Notes: generated from the sequence alone by a model not told the origin. Shown: positions 19,825-28,712, counted from the stretch's first letter. The stretch is 64,000 bases of DNA from Sphingobium indicum B90A (GCF_000264945.2 NZ_CP013070.1:558001-622000), one strand, 5' to 3'. Numbers and translations: made by a program.

Positions 19825-20088
19825 ATGGCGAACAGGCGCAACGGCACCCTATATCTGGGTGTCACCAGCGATCTGGCGGCCAGGGCATATCAACATCGCA
19901 ACGGCTTGATTGACGGTTTCACCAAGGACCATGATTGTAAATTGCTGGTCTGGTTTGAGGCATATGAGGATCTGCAGGAAGCACGGCATCGCGAACTGCG
20001 GATGAAGAAATGGAAACGCGCCTGGAAGATCGAGCTGATCGAACGCGATAATCCACAATGGCGGGATTTGTTCGAAACGCTGTTCTGA
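19825..20088 (+). CDS. GIY-YIG nuclease superfamily protein, probably N-terminally truncated
   Basis: An 87-residue frame of the small single-domain GIY-YIG family (URI-like). From the ATG it reads MANRRNGTLYLGVTSDLAAR, with the YIG-type strand LYLG, conserved Arg in SDLAARAYQHR, the His/Lys segment GFTKDHDCKLLVWFE, Glu in LQEARHRELRMKKWKRAWK and the tail NPQWRDLFETLF. The GIY half, AGYVYL, lies in frame just upstream of this ATG, but no start codon precedes it back to the stop at 19747; codon 19801-19803 is ACG where ATG would be expected. The gene is therefore decaying, or starts non-canonically, or makes a shortened protein. Inverted repeats flank it. Confidence 0.75.
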   Translation: MANRRNGTLYLGVTSDLAARAYQHRNGLIDGFTKDHDCKLLVWFEAYEDLQEARHRELRMKKWKRAWKIELIERDNPQWRDLFETLF

Positions 20089-20093
20089 CGACG

Positions 20094-20121
20094 CCCTGGG
20101 CTCCCGCTTTCGCGGGAGCAC
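20094..20121. repeat. Right inverted-repeat arm of the GIY-YIG element
   Basis: A 28-base arm, CCCTGGGCTCCCGC followed by TTTCGCGGGAGCAC, the inverted partner of 19761-19788. It ends 16 bases before the lpd start codon, so it lies in the lpd leader and its own stem (CTCCCGC/GCGGGAG) could affect lpd translation. Confidence 0.85.
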
Positions 20122-20137
20122 GGCAATGGAGTGAGAA

Positions 20138-21538
20138 ATGGCAGACTTCGATTATGACGTTCTGGTGATCGGCGCCGGTCCGGGCGGCTATGTCGCGGCG
20201 ATCCGCGCCGCGCAGCTTGGCCTCAAGACCGCCTGCGCCGAAAGCCGGGAGACGCTGGGCGGCACCTGCCTCAATGTCGGCTGCATCCCGTCCAAGGCGC
20301 TGCTGCACGCCTCGGAACTCTATGAGGAAGCCGCGAATGGCGCGCTCGCCAAGCTGGGCGTCAAGATCGACAAGATGAGCCTGGACCTCGACACCATGCA
20401 GGGCCAGCGCAAGGACGCGGTGAAGGGCCTGACCGGCGGCGTCGAATTTCTGTTCAAGAAGAACAAGGTCGACTGGCTGAAGGGGCTGGCGACCTTCACC
20501 GGCGCCAACACCGTGCAGGTGGCGGGCAAGACCGTCACCGCGAAGAATATCGTCATCGCCACCGGATCGTCGGTGACGCCGCTGCCGGGCGTGCAGGTCG
20601 ACAATGAAGGCGGCAGGATCGTCGATTCGACCGGCGCGCTGGAACTGGACAAGGTGCCGGGCCATCTGGTCGTGGTCGGCGGCGGCGTCATCGGCCTGGA
20701 ACTGGGCTCGGTATGGCGGCGCGTCGGCGCCAAGGTCACGGTGGTCGAATATCTCGACCAGATCCTGCCCGGCATGGACGGCGAAGTCCGCAAGGAAGCC
20801 AACAAGATCTTCAAGAAGCAGGGCTTCGAGTACAAGCTCGGCACCAAGGTCACGGGCGCGGAAGTCGGCAAGAAGGGCGTGACCCTGACCGTCGAACCCG
20901 CCGCCGGGGGTGCGGCCGAGAAGATCGAGGCCGATGTCGTGCTGGTGTCCATCGGCCGCCGTCCGAACACCGAAGGGCTTGGCCTCGACAAGATCGGCCT
21001 GGAACTCAACGCCCGCGGCCAGATCGAGACCGATCATGACTTCGCGACCAAGGTTCCGGGCGTCTGGGCGATCGGCGACGTCATCCCCGGCCCGATGCTG
21101 GCGCACAAGGCCGAGGATGAGGGCATCGCTGTCGCGGAGAATATCGCGGGCCTGACCGGCATCGTGAACCATGACGTGATCCCGTCGGTCGTCTACACCA
21201 AGCCGGAAATCGCGGGCGTCGGCCTGACCGAAGAGGCCGCCAAGGAGAAGGGCGCGATCAAGGTCGGCAAGTTCCCGATGCTGGCGAACAGCCGCGCCAA
21301 GACCAATCATGAGCCGGACGGCTTCGTGAAGATCATCGCCGATGCCGAAACCGACAAGGTGCTGGGCGTCTGGATCATCGCCACGGTCGCGGGCACGATG
21401 ATCGCCCAGGCGGCGCAGGCGATGGAGTTCGGCGCTTCGAGCGAGGACATTGCCTATACCTGCCACGCCCATCCGACGCACAGCGAGGCGATCAAGGAAG
21501 CGGCCATGGCCGTGACGGGCAAGCCCATCCATATGTGA
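20138..21538 (+). CDS. lpdA: Dihydrolipoyl dehydrogenase (E3)
   Basis: A 466-residue flavoprotein disulfide reductase. FAD motif VIGAGPGGYVAAIRAAQLG at the N-terminus, redox-active disulfide GGTCLNVGCIPSK near residue 45, NAD motif VVGGGVIGLELGSVW, second FAD contact GVWAIGDVIPGPMLAHKA, and C-terminal HAHPTHSEA with the catalytic His-Glu pair. It reoxidises lipoyl groups of SucB, and possibly of other 2-oxoacid dehydrogenases. It is the last gene of the mdh-suc-lpd series and is followed by a terminator. Confidence 0.97.
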   Translation: MADFDYDVLVIGAGPGGYVAAIRAAQLGLKTACAESRETLGGTCLNVGCIPSKALLHASELYEEAANGALAKLGVKIDKMSLDLDTMQGQRKDAVKGLTGGVEFLFKKNKVDWLKGLATFTGANTVQVAGKTVTAKNIVIATGSSVTPLPGVQVDNEGGRIVDSTGALELDKVPGHLVVVGGGVIGLELGSVWRRVGAKVTVVEYLDQILPGMDGEVRKEANKIFKKQGFEYKLGTKVTGAEVGKKGVTLTVEPAAGGAAEKIEADVVLVSIGRRPNTEGLGLDKIGLELNARGQIETDHDFATKVPGVWAIGDVIPGPMLAHKAEDEGIAVAENIAGLTGIVNHDVIPSVVYTKPEIAGVGLTEEAAKEKGAIKVGKFPMLANSRAKTNHEPDGFVKIIADAETDKVLGVWIIATVAGTMIAQAAQAMEFGASSEDIAYTCHAHPTHSEAIKEAAMAVTGKPIHM

Positions 21539-21581
21539 TCTCTTCCCGCCCTGCGCGGGAATGAGATCGCGACAATGAAGA

Positions 21582-21606
21582 GGCCGTCCTTAGGGGCGGC
21601 CTTTTT
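21582..21606 (+). terminator. Rho-independent terminator after lpd
   Basis: GGCCGTCC pairs with GGGCGGCC (one G-U pair) around a short loop and is followed by five T residues. A separate short palindrome (CCCGCCCTGCGCGGG type) precedes it at about 21544-21560. Confidence 0.85.
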
Positions 21607-21654
21607 CATGACGTTATGGATCATTGGGGTTATGCCGGTTAATTGAAGCACAGC

Positions 21655-21720
21655 TCGTTCCTGCGAAGGCGGGAATCCAGTTCCGGCGTCTGGACTGGGT
21701 TCCTGCCTTCGCAGGAACAC
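21655..21720. repeat. Solo two-armed inverted-repeat element (same family as the GIY-YIG arms)
   Basis: Left arm starts TCGTTCCTGCGAAGGCGG; right arm ends TTCGCAGGAACAC. The arms are inverted copies of each other with a few differences, and each arm is itself a palindrome of the TTCCTGCGAAGGCAGGAA type. The roughly 10-base centre contains no gene. It sits just past the lpd terminator, before the end of the diguanylate cyclase gene. Confidence 0.8.
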
Positions 21721-21744
21721 GTTTCGGCCTGAACGGGGGAAGCG

Positions 21745-22917
21745 CTATCCGCTCCGGGCGCGTGACTTCAGGATGGCGGCGGGCGCATCCGGCACGGCGA
21801 GCGCCCGCCTTACGCAAACCCGATTGCGGCCATGCGTCTTGGCTTCATAGAGGGCCGCATCCGCTCGCGCGATGGCGTCGTGGATCGCGGCATCGCCGGG
21901 CTGGACGGCCGACAATCCGAAACTGGCGGTAAGGGGACGCGAAAGGCCGAGTTGGCTGGCGACCTCCCGCGCGACGCTCTCCCGAATGTCGTTGGCGGTC
22001 GTGGCGGCCCGGGCCGCATCGGCGTCGGGCAGGAACATTATGAATTCCTCCCCGCCGAAGCGGGCCGTGATGGCGTCGGCGGGCGCGAACTCCATCAATA
22101 TCCGCGCCAGCGCGACGATCACGCGGTCGCCCAGCGCATGGCCGTGGGCATCGTTGATCGTCTTGAAATGATCGATGTCGCAGACGATCAGGCTGCCCTG
22201 CGTCGGCAGCTTGCGCGTTCTTTGGCCGATGGCGTCGTCAAAGCCGCGGCGGTTGAGCAGGCCGGAAAGGGGATCGTGCAGCGCGTCGCGCCGATAGCAG
22301 GCGAGCAGGTCGAGCATGTTCGCCGCCAGCGCCGCCAAGGCCAGGAACAGGCCAAGCACGCAGGCCAGCGCCTGCATCAGAAAGGCATAGTCGCTGTTCA
22401 GGAAACTGTCGCTCGACAGCGTCAGCGGCACGGTGCTGCCGCGCATCAGATTGTCCAGCGCGACCAAAGCCGCCGCGCCGAACAGGGCGCCGTCCGACCA
22501 GTTGTCCAGGCGATCCCTGCCGGCGATCAGCGGCAGGCCGATCAGCAGGAAACAGCCGAAATCGGACGACACCAGTTCGAAGGGCAGGTTGTCCAGCAAG
22601 AGGGACATGGCGCACAGCAGCACGGACAGCGCCCAGATCGCGATCCGCGCCCGCAGCAGCCAGTTGGGTCGCCAGCGTTCCAGCAGGGCCTGGCTGAACA
22701 GCAGGAATCCGCTGGCGAACAGCAAATCCGCCACAAAGCCCCAAAGGGGCGTCGGCAGCAGCGCGAATCCCGCCGGCACCGCAAAGCCGCCCGCTACGCA
22801 GAGATAGGCGGCGCTCCAATATCCGGCCGCCCTTATGCCCAGGGTCCAGACGAAGGCGAAAACCACGCCGAAACTTGCCATCATGACGGGCAGGAAGAAG
22901 GCGAAATTTTCTCCCAC
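21745..22917 (-). CDS. Membrane-bound diguanylate cyclase (GGDEF)
   Basis: A 390-residue protein with about six N-terminal membrane helices (residues 1-200) and a C-terminal GGDEF domain. The active-site loop is ARFGGEEFIMF, an active GGEEF form, and DPLSGLLNRRGFDD starts the domain. No obvious RxxD inhibitory site stands before it. It would make cyclic di-GMP from two GTP, which affects motility, adhesion and pilus-related behaviours; the signal for the membrane part is unknown. It is a monocistronic minus-strand gene. Confidence 0.92.
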   Translation of the reverse strand: MGENFAFFLPVMMASFGVVFAFVWTLGIRAAGYWSAAYLCVAGGFAVPAGFALLPTPLWGFVADLLFASGFLLFSQALLERWRPNWLLRARIAIWALSVLLCAMSLLLDNLPFELVSSDFGCFLLIGLPLIAGRDRLDNWSDGALFGAAALVALDNLMRGSTVPLTLSSDSFLNSDYAFLMQALACVLGLFLALAALAANMLDLLACYRRDALHDPLSGLLNRRGFDDAIGQRTRKLPTQGSLIVCDIDHFKTINDAHGHALGDRVIVALARILMEFAPADAITARFGGEEFIMFLPDADAARAATTANDIRESVAREVASQLGLSRPLTASFGLSAVQPGDAAIHDAIARADAALYEAKTHGRNRVCVRRALAVPDAPAAILKSRARSG

Positions 22918-23005
22918 GCTTATTGTGCCTGTTCCTCTTTTCGGGGGCGATCCGGCGCGGCGTCCCTATGGGGCGACGGGTAAAAGCCGATCCTTAACAA
23001 ATACT

Positions 23006-23038
23006 TCCATATCGGGTGAGATGTTCATCCGATATGGA
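23006..23038 (-). terminator. Hairpin downstream of the enoyl-CoA hydratase gene
   Basis: TCCATATCGG (23006-23015) and CCGATATGGA (23029-23038) form a perfect 10-base stem with a 13-base loop. On the minus strand it follows the hydratase stop and is followed by a T-rich stretch (AGTATTTGTT), so it is a plausible terminator. Confidence 0.55.
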
Positions 23039-23057
23039 TGAAGCTGCGGCGAGCGGG

Positions 23058-23819
23058 TCAGAAGCAGGGACGACGCTTGTCGCGGAAGGCCTGCACGCCC
23101 TCCCGGAAGTCGGGCAGGGTGAAGGCGTCCCGGAACATGGCCAGCGTTTCCTCGTCGTCGTCCACCTGCCCATCCAGGATGCGGCGGATGATCGCCTTCG
23201 ACGAACGGATCGAATGCTGGGCATTGGCGGCAATACTTTCGGCCAGTGCCATCGCCGCCTCCAGCGGCGCAGGCGAAATCTGGTCGATCAGGCCGATGGC
23301 CAGCGCCTCCTGCGCATCGTGCAGCGCGGCGGTGAACAATATGCGCTTGGCCCGCGCCGGTCCGACCAAATCGACCAGCAGCTTGGTGTCGAACAACCCA
23401 TAGACGATGCCCAGCCTGGCCGGGGTGATGCCCAGCCTGGCAGCGGGGGAGGCGATGCGCAGGTCGCAGGCGATGGCCAGCCCGCATCCGCCGCCGACCG
23501 CGTCCCCGTCTATCGCCGCGATCACCGGCTTTTCGGCATGGGCCAGGGCATATTGGGTGGCGCGGATCGCGGCCTGATTGGCGACGCGCCACTCCTCATC
23601 CCCCGAACAGCGCGCAAATTCGTGGATGTCCGCCCCCGCGCAGAACAGGCCGGGCGTCGCCGAGGACAGGATCAGCACGCGGATCGCCTCGTCCGCCATC
23701 GCCTCCTGCACCAGACGCGGCAATTGTTCCCACATCGCCTGGTTCATGGCATTATGCTGCCGGGGCCGGTCGATCAGCAGCGTGGCGACCGCGCCCTCCC
23801 GTTCCAGCCGCAACGTCAT
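23058..23819 (-). CDS. Enoyl-CoA hydratase/isomerase family protein
   Basis: A 253-residue crotonase-fold protein. The oxyanion-hole segments are LFCAGADIHEFA and IDGDAVGGGCGLAIACDLRIA. LGIVYGLFDTKLLVDLVG covers the catalytic region: one glutamate usual in hydratases is replaced by Val/Tyr-type residues (LGIVYG), so it may be an isomerase, a carboxymethyl-forming type or a hydratase with altered catalysis. The substrate is unknown. Its start overlaps the stop of gph by four bases (ATGA). Confidence 0.85.
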   Translation of the reverse strand: MTLRLEREGAVATLLIDRPRQHNAMNQAMWEQLPRLVQEAMADEAIRVLILSSATPGLFCAGADIHEFARCSGDEEWRVANQAAIRATQYALAHAEKPVIAAIDGDAVGGGCGLAIACDLRIASPAARLGITPARLGIVYGLFDTKLLVDLVGPARAKRILFTAALHDAQEALAIGLIDQISPAPLEAAMALAESIAANAQHSIRSSKAIIRRILDGQVDDDEETLAMFRDAFTLPDFREGVQAFRDKRRPCF

Positions 23820-24484
23820 GTCGGCCAGCCTCCCAGCAGCGGCACCAGATCGTCATAATGGTGGATGACGGCGTCCGCCTCCAGCTCCTCCACCGGCCCG
23901 TCGAGGAAGCCGAAGCTGACGGCGATGCTGGGGATGCCCGCATTGCGCGCGCCTGCAATGTCGTTGATCGTGTCGCCCAGGAAGATCGTCCGCCCGCCGC
24001 CAGCGCGCTCGATCATGGCGTGGATCGGCGCGGGATGGGGCTTGGCGATGCCCACCGTGTCGCCGCCGACGACGCTGGCGAAACGGTCCGACAGGCCGAT
24101 CTGGTGCAGCAGCGGAATGGTGAAACGCTCCGCCTTGTTGGTGCAGATGGCCAGCTTCACGCCCGCCGCCTCCAGCGCGTCCATCGCCGCGATCAGGCCG
24201 GGATAGGGCAGGGAATGGATCGCCAGATTCTGCTCATAATAGTCCAGCAGGATCGGCAGCATCCTTTCCAGCATCGCCTCGTCATAGCCGCCCGAAGCGT
24301 CCAGCGCCCGCTGGAGCATCACCTTCGCTCCCTTGCCGACGAAGGGATGGATCGCCTCGACCGGAAAGGGCGGCCGCCCGTCAGTGGCGATGGCGTAATT
24401 GACCGCCGCCGCCAGGTCGCCGCTGGTGTCGAGCAGGGTGCCGTCAAGGTCGAAGCCGACAATGTCGAAGGGAATGGAAACCAT
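23816..24484 (-). CDS. gph: Phosphoglycolate phosphatase (HAD superfamily)
   Basis: A 222-residue HAD phosphatase: motif I FDLDGTLLDTSGDLA with the nucleophile Asp, motif II-like ICTNKAER, motif III Lys and motif IV FLGDTINDIAGARNAG. Gph removes phosphate from 2-phosphoglycolate, a product of oxidative DNA repair. The open frame extends upstream to 24529; the ATG at 24482-24484 (MVSIPFDIVGFDLDG) is preferred because the HAD motif follows at once. It is divergent from glmU. Confidence 0.87.
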   Translation of the reverse strand: MVSIPFDIVGFDLDGTLLDTSGDLAAAVNYAIATDGRPPFPVEAIHPFVGKGAKVMLQRALDASGGYDEAMLERMLPILLDYYEQNLAIHSLPYPGLIAAMDALEAAGVKLAICTNKAERFTIPLLHQIGLSDRFASVVGGDTVGIAKPHPAPIHAMIERAGGGRTIFLGDTINDIAGARNAGIPSIAVSFGFLDGPVEELEADAVIHHYDDLVPLLGGWPT

Positions 24485-24575
24485 GCCCGGCTCATGCCGC
24501 CTGGGTAGTGGCAAAGGCAAGTCAAACATGGCAGAGAGCGCTCAGATTCTTGGCCCTTTCGTGAAGGATGCCCCC

Positions 24576-25937
24576 GTGACCTCCAGCCGCTCCCCCGCTC
24601 GCCCCGTGGCCGTGATCATCCTTGCCGCCGGGCAGGGCACGCGCATGAAGTCGGCCAGGCACAAGGTTCTGCACCCGATTGCGGGGCGGCCGATGCTGCT
24701 CCACCTGCTCGCCAGCGTGGCGGAGCTGCAGCCCGAACGGCAGGTCGTGGTGGTCGGCGCCGGGCGGGAGCAGGTGGAAAGGGCGGTGGAGGGCAGCGGC
24801 GCCGTCATCGCCGTGCAGGAACAGCAGCTGGGCACCGGCCATGCCGTGGCGCAGGCGCATGACGCGCTGGCCGGTTTCGCGGGCGACATATTGATCCTCT
24901 ATGGCGACGTGCCGCTGGTGCGCGCCGAAACGCTGCGGAGCATGCTGGACCGCCTGAACTGGGGCGACGAACCGCGCGCCGTGGTGCTGGGCTTCCGGCC
25001 GGAGGATGCCGCCGCCTATGGCCGGATCATCGCCCGCGACCAGGGCGTGATCGAAAAGATGGTCGAATATAAGGACGCCAATGCGGAGGAGCGGGCGGTG
25101 ACGCTCTGCAATTCGGGGCTGATGGCGGTGCGCTCCACCGACCTGTTCGTGCTGCTTGACCAGATCGGCAATGATAATGCAGCGGGCGAATATTATCTTC
25201 CCGACATCGTCATGCTGCCCGGCGCGCAGAGCGCGGTGATAGAGGCGGAGGCGTGGGAAGTGGCGGGCGTCAACAGCCGCGCCGAACTGGCGGGGGTGGA
25301 GGCCGTCTGGCAGGACCGCCGCCGGGCCGAGGCGATGCGCGATGGCGCGACGCTGATCGCGCCGGAAACCGTGTTCTTCTCCCATGACACGCTGCTGGGC
25401 CGCGACGTGACGATAGAACCCCATGTCGTCTTCGGCCCCGGCGTCAGCGTGGCGGACGATGCGACCATCCACGCCTTTTCCCACCTGGAGGGCGCGACCG
25501 TGGGCAAGGGCGCGGACATCGGCCCCTATGCCCGGCTGCGTCCCGGCGCGAAGATCGGCGCCAAGGCCAAGGTCGGCAATTTCGTCGAGGTGAAGAAGGC
25601 CGAACTGGGCGAGGGCGCCAAGGCCAACCACCTGTCCTATATCGGCGACGCCAGCGTGGGGGCGGGGGCCAATATCGGCGCGGGCACCATCACCTGCAAT
25701 TATGACGGCTTCTTCAAATATCGGACGGAGATCGGCGCGGGCGCCTTCATCGGCTCCAACAGCGCGCTGGTCGCCCCAGTAAAGATCGGCGACGGCGCCA
25801 TCGTCGCGGCGGGCAGCGTGGTGACGCAGGCGGTGGAGGCCGACGCGCTCTGCCTCGTCCGGCCGAAGCAGGAGGCGAAACCCGGCTGGGCGGCGCGTTT
25901 CCGGGCGCGGATGCAGGCGCGCAAAGCCGCCAGGTGA
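24576..25937 (+). CDS. glmU: Bifunctional GlmU (GlcNAc-1-P uridyltransferase / GlcN-1-P acetyltransferase)
   Basis: The N-terminal uridyltransferase has ILAAGQGTRMKS and KVLHPIAGRPML, QLGTGHAVAQA and YGDVPLVRAE. The C-terminal left-handed beta-helix has hexapeptide repeats, FVEVKKAELGEGAKANHLSY and GTITCNYDGFFKY. It makes UDP-GlcNAc for peptidoglycan. The GTG at 24576 has AAGGA at good spacing and gives 453 residues, the family length; an in-frame ATG at 24528 would add 16 residues and is the alternative. glmS, supplying its pathway, is encoded 0.9 kb downstream. Confidence 0.95.
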   Translation: MTSSRSPARPVAVIILAAGQGTRMKSARHKVLHPIAGRPMLLHLLASVAELQPERQVVVVGAGREQVERAVEGSGAVIAVQEQQLGTGHAVAQAHDALAGFAGDILILYGDVPLVRAETLRSMLDRLNWGDEPRAVVLGFRPEDAAAYGRIIARDQGVIEKMVEYKDANAEERAVTLCNSGLMAVRSTDLFVLLDQIGNDNAAGEYYLPDIVMLPGAQSAVIEAEAWEVAGVNSRAELAGVEAVWQDRRRAEAMRDGATLIAPETVFFSHDTLLGRDVTIEPHVVFGPGVSVADDATIHAFSHLEGATVGKGADIGPYARLRPGAKIGAKAKVGNFVEVKKAELGEGAKANHLSYIGDASVGAGANIGAGTITCNYDGFFKYRTEIGAGAFIGSNSALVAPVKIGDGAIVAAGSVVTQAVEADALCLVRPKQEAKPGWAARFRARMQARKAAR

Positions 25938-26791
25938 CGGCCTTCTTCCGAAGGCGGCGCTGGTTGACCGCGCTGCTGGTCCTTTCGCTCCTCATGGTGG
26001 GAACGGCCGCCTGGCTCTTCGCCAATGCGCGGGCGATGCCGGTCGTGCGGCGGCTGGACGTCGCGCTGCCCTTTCCGGCGGATGCGCCGCGCCGCCCGGT
26101 GACGGTGGCGCTGCTGACCGACAGCCATTTGTCCGGTCCCGACAACAGCCCGGAGCGGATGGCGCGCATCGTCGCCTTGGTGAACGGCCTCCGGCCCGAC
26201 CTGATAGTGCTGGGCGGCGACTATATCGGCGACGACAAGGGCGGCGCGACCTATGACCCGGCGCGGAGCATCGCCCCCTTCGCCGCCCTGCGCGCCCCGC
26301 TGGGTGTGGTGGCGGTGCTGGGCAATCATGACGCGCGCAAGCATGCGGGGATCAGCCGCCGCGAATGGGGCGATCTGTTCGCCCGGATCGGCATCCGCCT
26401 GCTCGACAATCAGGCGGTGCGGCGGGGGCCGCTGGCCGTCGGCGGACTGCGCGACATCTATACCGGGCGGCCCGACATCCCCAGGACGCTGGACGCGATG
26501 CAGGCGCTGGGCGGCGCGCCGCTGATGCTGTCCCATGGGCCGGACGCGTTCCCGCTGCTGCCCGACCGGCCGATGCTGACGCTGGTGGGGCACACCCATT
26601 GCGGGCAGGTGGCCCTGCCCTTCGCGGGCATCGTCTATGTGCCCTCGCGCTACGGCACCCGCTATGCCTGCGGCGCATATCGGGAAGGGCAGCGGACCCT
26701 GGTCGTGTCGGCGGGCCTGGGCACCAGCGGCCTGCCGATCCGCATGCTTGCACCCCCGGAGGTCTGGCTGGTTAATATTCGTCCACGTTGA
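25934..26791 (+). CDS. Membrane-anchored metallophosphoesterase (YaeI/YkuE type)
   Basis: A 285-residue calcineurin-like phosphoesterase with one N-terminal membrane helix (residues 10-30). Metal-binding motifs in order: LLTDSHLSGP, VLGGDYIGDD, VLGNHDARK, LMLSHGPDAF and VGHTHCGQV. YkuE/YaeI proteins are linked to phospholipid or cell-wall phosphodiester cleavage. The start is GTG at 25934, overlapping the glmU stop by four bases. It lies between two amino-sugar genes, glmU and glmS; a cell-envelope role is plausible. Confidence 0.87.
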   Translation: MTAFFRRRRWLTALLVLSLLMVGTAAWLFANARAMPVVRRLDVALPFPADAPRRPVTVALLTDSHLSGPDNSPERMARIVALVNGLRPDLIVLGGDYIGDDKGGATYDPARSIAPFAALRAPLGVVAVLGNHDARKHAGISRREWGDLFARIGIRLLDNQAVRRGPLAVGGLRDIYTGRPDIPRTLDAMQALGGAPLMLSHGPDAFPLLPDRPMLTLVGHTHCGQVALPFAGIVYVPSRYGTRYACGAYREGQRTLVVSAGLGTSGLPIRMLAPPEVWLVNIRPR

Positions 26792-26875
26792 TGCGGTACC
26801 CCTGTCGTCCGCCGCATGATCGTGGCATAGGCGGCATAAGCATAGAGTTTTCACGGGCTTTGGGACTGACTATCC

Positions 26876-28699
26876 ATGTGCGGCATCATCGGAATCATCG
26901 GCAAGGGCGACGTGGCGGAGCGGCTGGTCGAGGGGCTCAAGCGCCTCGAATATCGCGGCTATGACAGCGCGGGCGTCGCCACCGTCCATGACGGCCGGAT
27001 CGACCGACGCCGGGCGGAGGGGAAGCTCGCCAATCTGGTGAAGGAACTGGAGGCCGCGCCCCTGCCGGGCACCACCGGCATCGCCCATACCCGCTGGGCC
27101 ACCCATGGCGCGCCGACGACCAGCAACGCCCACCCCCACGCCACGAAGGAAGTGGCGCTGGTCCACAACGGCATCATAGAGAATTTCAAGCCGCTGCGCG
27201 AGGAACTGACGGCGCGGGGCCGCGTGTTCGACAGCCAGACCGATACGGAGGTCGTCGCCCATCTGGTGAGCGAACTGGTGGAGCAGGGCGCATCCCCGAA
27301 GGACGCAGTGGCGCAGGTGCTGCCCCGCCTGCACGGCGCCTTCGCGCTGGCGATCCTGTTCCGCAGCCATCCGGAAATCCTCATCGGCGCGCGCCTGGGT
27401 TCGCCGCTGGTGGTGGGCTATGGCGAGGGGGAGACCTATCTCGGCTCCGACGCGCTGGCGCTGGCGCCGCTGACCCAGCGCATCGCCTATCTGGAGGAAG
27501 GCGACTGGGTCGTCATCACCCGCGACGGCGCGGAGATTTTCGACAAGGACAATAATCCCGTCGAACGCCCCGTCACCATCAGCGGCGTGACCGGCGAACT
27601 GATCTCCAAGGGCAATCACCGCCACTATATGCTCAAGGAAATCTACGAGCAGCCGGTGGTCGTCGCCCAGACCCTGCGTTCCTATCTGCGCCGGATGGAG
27701 GACCAGGTGTCGCTGCCGATCCCGGATTTCGACCTGGGGTCGATCCGCCGCGTCACCATCGTCGCCTGCGGCACCAGCTATTATGCGGGCATGGTCGCCA
27801 AATATTGGTTCGAACAGTTCGCCCGCGTCCCCGTCGACATCGATGTGGCCAGCGAGTTCCGCTACCGCGCCCCGGTGATGGAGGAGGGCGGCCTGATGAT
27901 CGTCATCAGCCAGTCGGGCGAGACCGCCGACACGCTGGCCGCGCTGCGCCACGCCCGTGCCGAGGGGCAGAAGATCGCCGCCGTCGTCAACGTCCCCACC
28001 AGCACCATGGCGCGGGAGGCGGACCTGCTGCTGCCGACCAATGCCGGGCCGGAAATCGGCGTGGCGTCGACCAAGGCTTTCACCTGCCAGCTAGCGGTGC
28101 TGGCGGCGTTCGCGGCGAACCTGGCGCGGGCCAAGGGGCGGCTGGATGCGAAGGCGGAGAAGGAACTGGTCCGCCACCTGTCCGAAGCGCCTGCCGCGCT
28201 CAACGGCGCGCTGGCCTATGACGAATCCATCGAGGGGATGGCGCACCTGATCGCCGGGGCGCGGGACGTGCTCTATCTGGGGCGCGGTCCGGACTATCCG
28301 CTGGCGCTGGAAGGGGCGCTGAAACTCAAGGAAATCAGCTATATCCATGCCGAGGGCTATGCCGCGGGCGAGATGAAGCACGGCCCCATCGCGCTGATCG
28401 ACGACAAGGTGCCGGTCATCGTGCTGGCGCCCAGCGGGCCGCTGTTCGAAAAGACCGTCAGCAACATGCAGGAAGTGCAGGCGCGTGGCGGCAAGGTGGT
28501 GCTGATCTCAGACTATGACGGCGTGCAGGCGGCGGGGGAGGGCTGCATGGCGACCATCACCATGCCCAAGGTCCACCCGCTGATCGCGCCGATGGTCTAC
28601 GCCGTGCCGGTGCAGTTGCTGGCCTATCATGTGGCGGTGGCCAAGGGCACCGACGTCGACCAGCCAAGGAACCTCGCCAAATCCGTCACGGTGGAGTGA
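26876..28699 (+). CDS. glmS: Glutamine-fructose-6-phosphate aminotransferase (isomerizing)
   Basis: A 607-residue GlmS. Cys2 of MCGIIGIIGK is the glutaminase nucleophile. The glutaminase domain runs to about residue 240 (HTRWATHG, HNGIIENF). The two SIS domains have VACGTSYYAGMVAKYW, SQSGETADTLAAL and EGYAAGEMKHGPIALID. The C-terminus AKSVTVE is typical. It makes glucosamine-6-phosphate for UDP-GlcNAc and peptidoglycan. The leader between 26792 and 26875 is short and shows no ribozyme. Confidence 0.97.
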   Translation: MCGIIGIIGKGDVAERLVEGLKRLEYRGYDSAGVATVHDGRIDRRRAEGKLANLVKELEAAPLPGTTGIAHTRWATHGAPTTSNAHPHATKEVALVHNGIIENFKPLREELTARGRVFDSQTDTEVVAHLVSELVEQGASPKDAVAQVLPRLHGAFALAILFRSHPEILIGARLGSPLVVGYGEGETYLGSDALALAPLTQRIAYLEEGDWVVITRDGAEIFDKDNNPVERPVTISGVTGELISKGNHRHYMLKEIYEQPVVVAQTLRSYLRRMEDQVSLPIPDFDLGSIRRVTIVACGTSYYAGMVAKYWFEQFARVPVDIDVASEFRYRAPVMEEGGLMIVISQSGETADTLAALRHARAEGQKIAAVVNVPTSTMAREADLLLPTNAGPEIGVASTKAFTCQLAVLAAFAANLARAKGRLDAKAEKELVRHLSEAPAALNGALAYDESIEGMAHLIAGARDVLYLGRGPDYPLALEGALKLKEISYIHAEGYAAGEMKHGPIALIDDKVPVIVLAPSGPLFEKTVSNMQEVQARGGKVVLISDYDGVQAAGEGCMATITMPKVHPLIAPMVYAVPVQLLAYHVAVAKGTDVDQPRNLAKSVTVE

Positions 28700-28712
28700 G
28701 GCGGGTGGCTTA

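Noticed and set aside
19740..20140. Target-site duplication flanking the GIY-YIG element
   Set aside because: Flanks TGACCA on the left and GGCAAT on the right show no direct repeat, so no duplication can be claimed.
26792..26875. glmS ribozyme upstream of glmS
   Set aside because: The gap is 84 bases, too short for the ribozyme, and lacks its core pairing; glmS ribozymes are known mainly from Gram-positive bacteria.
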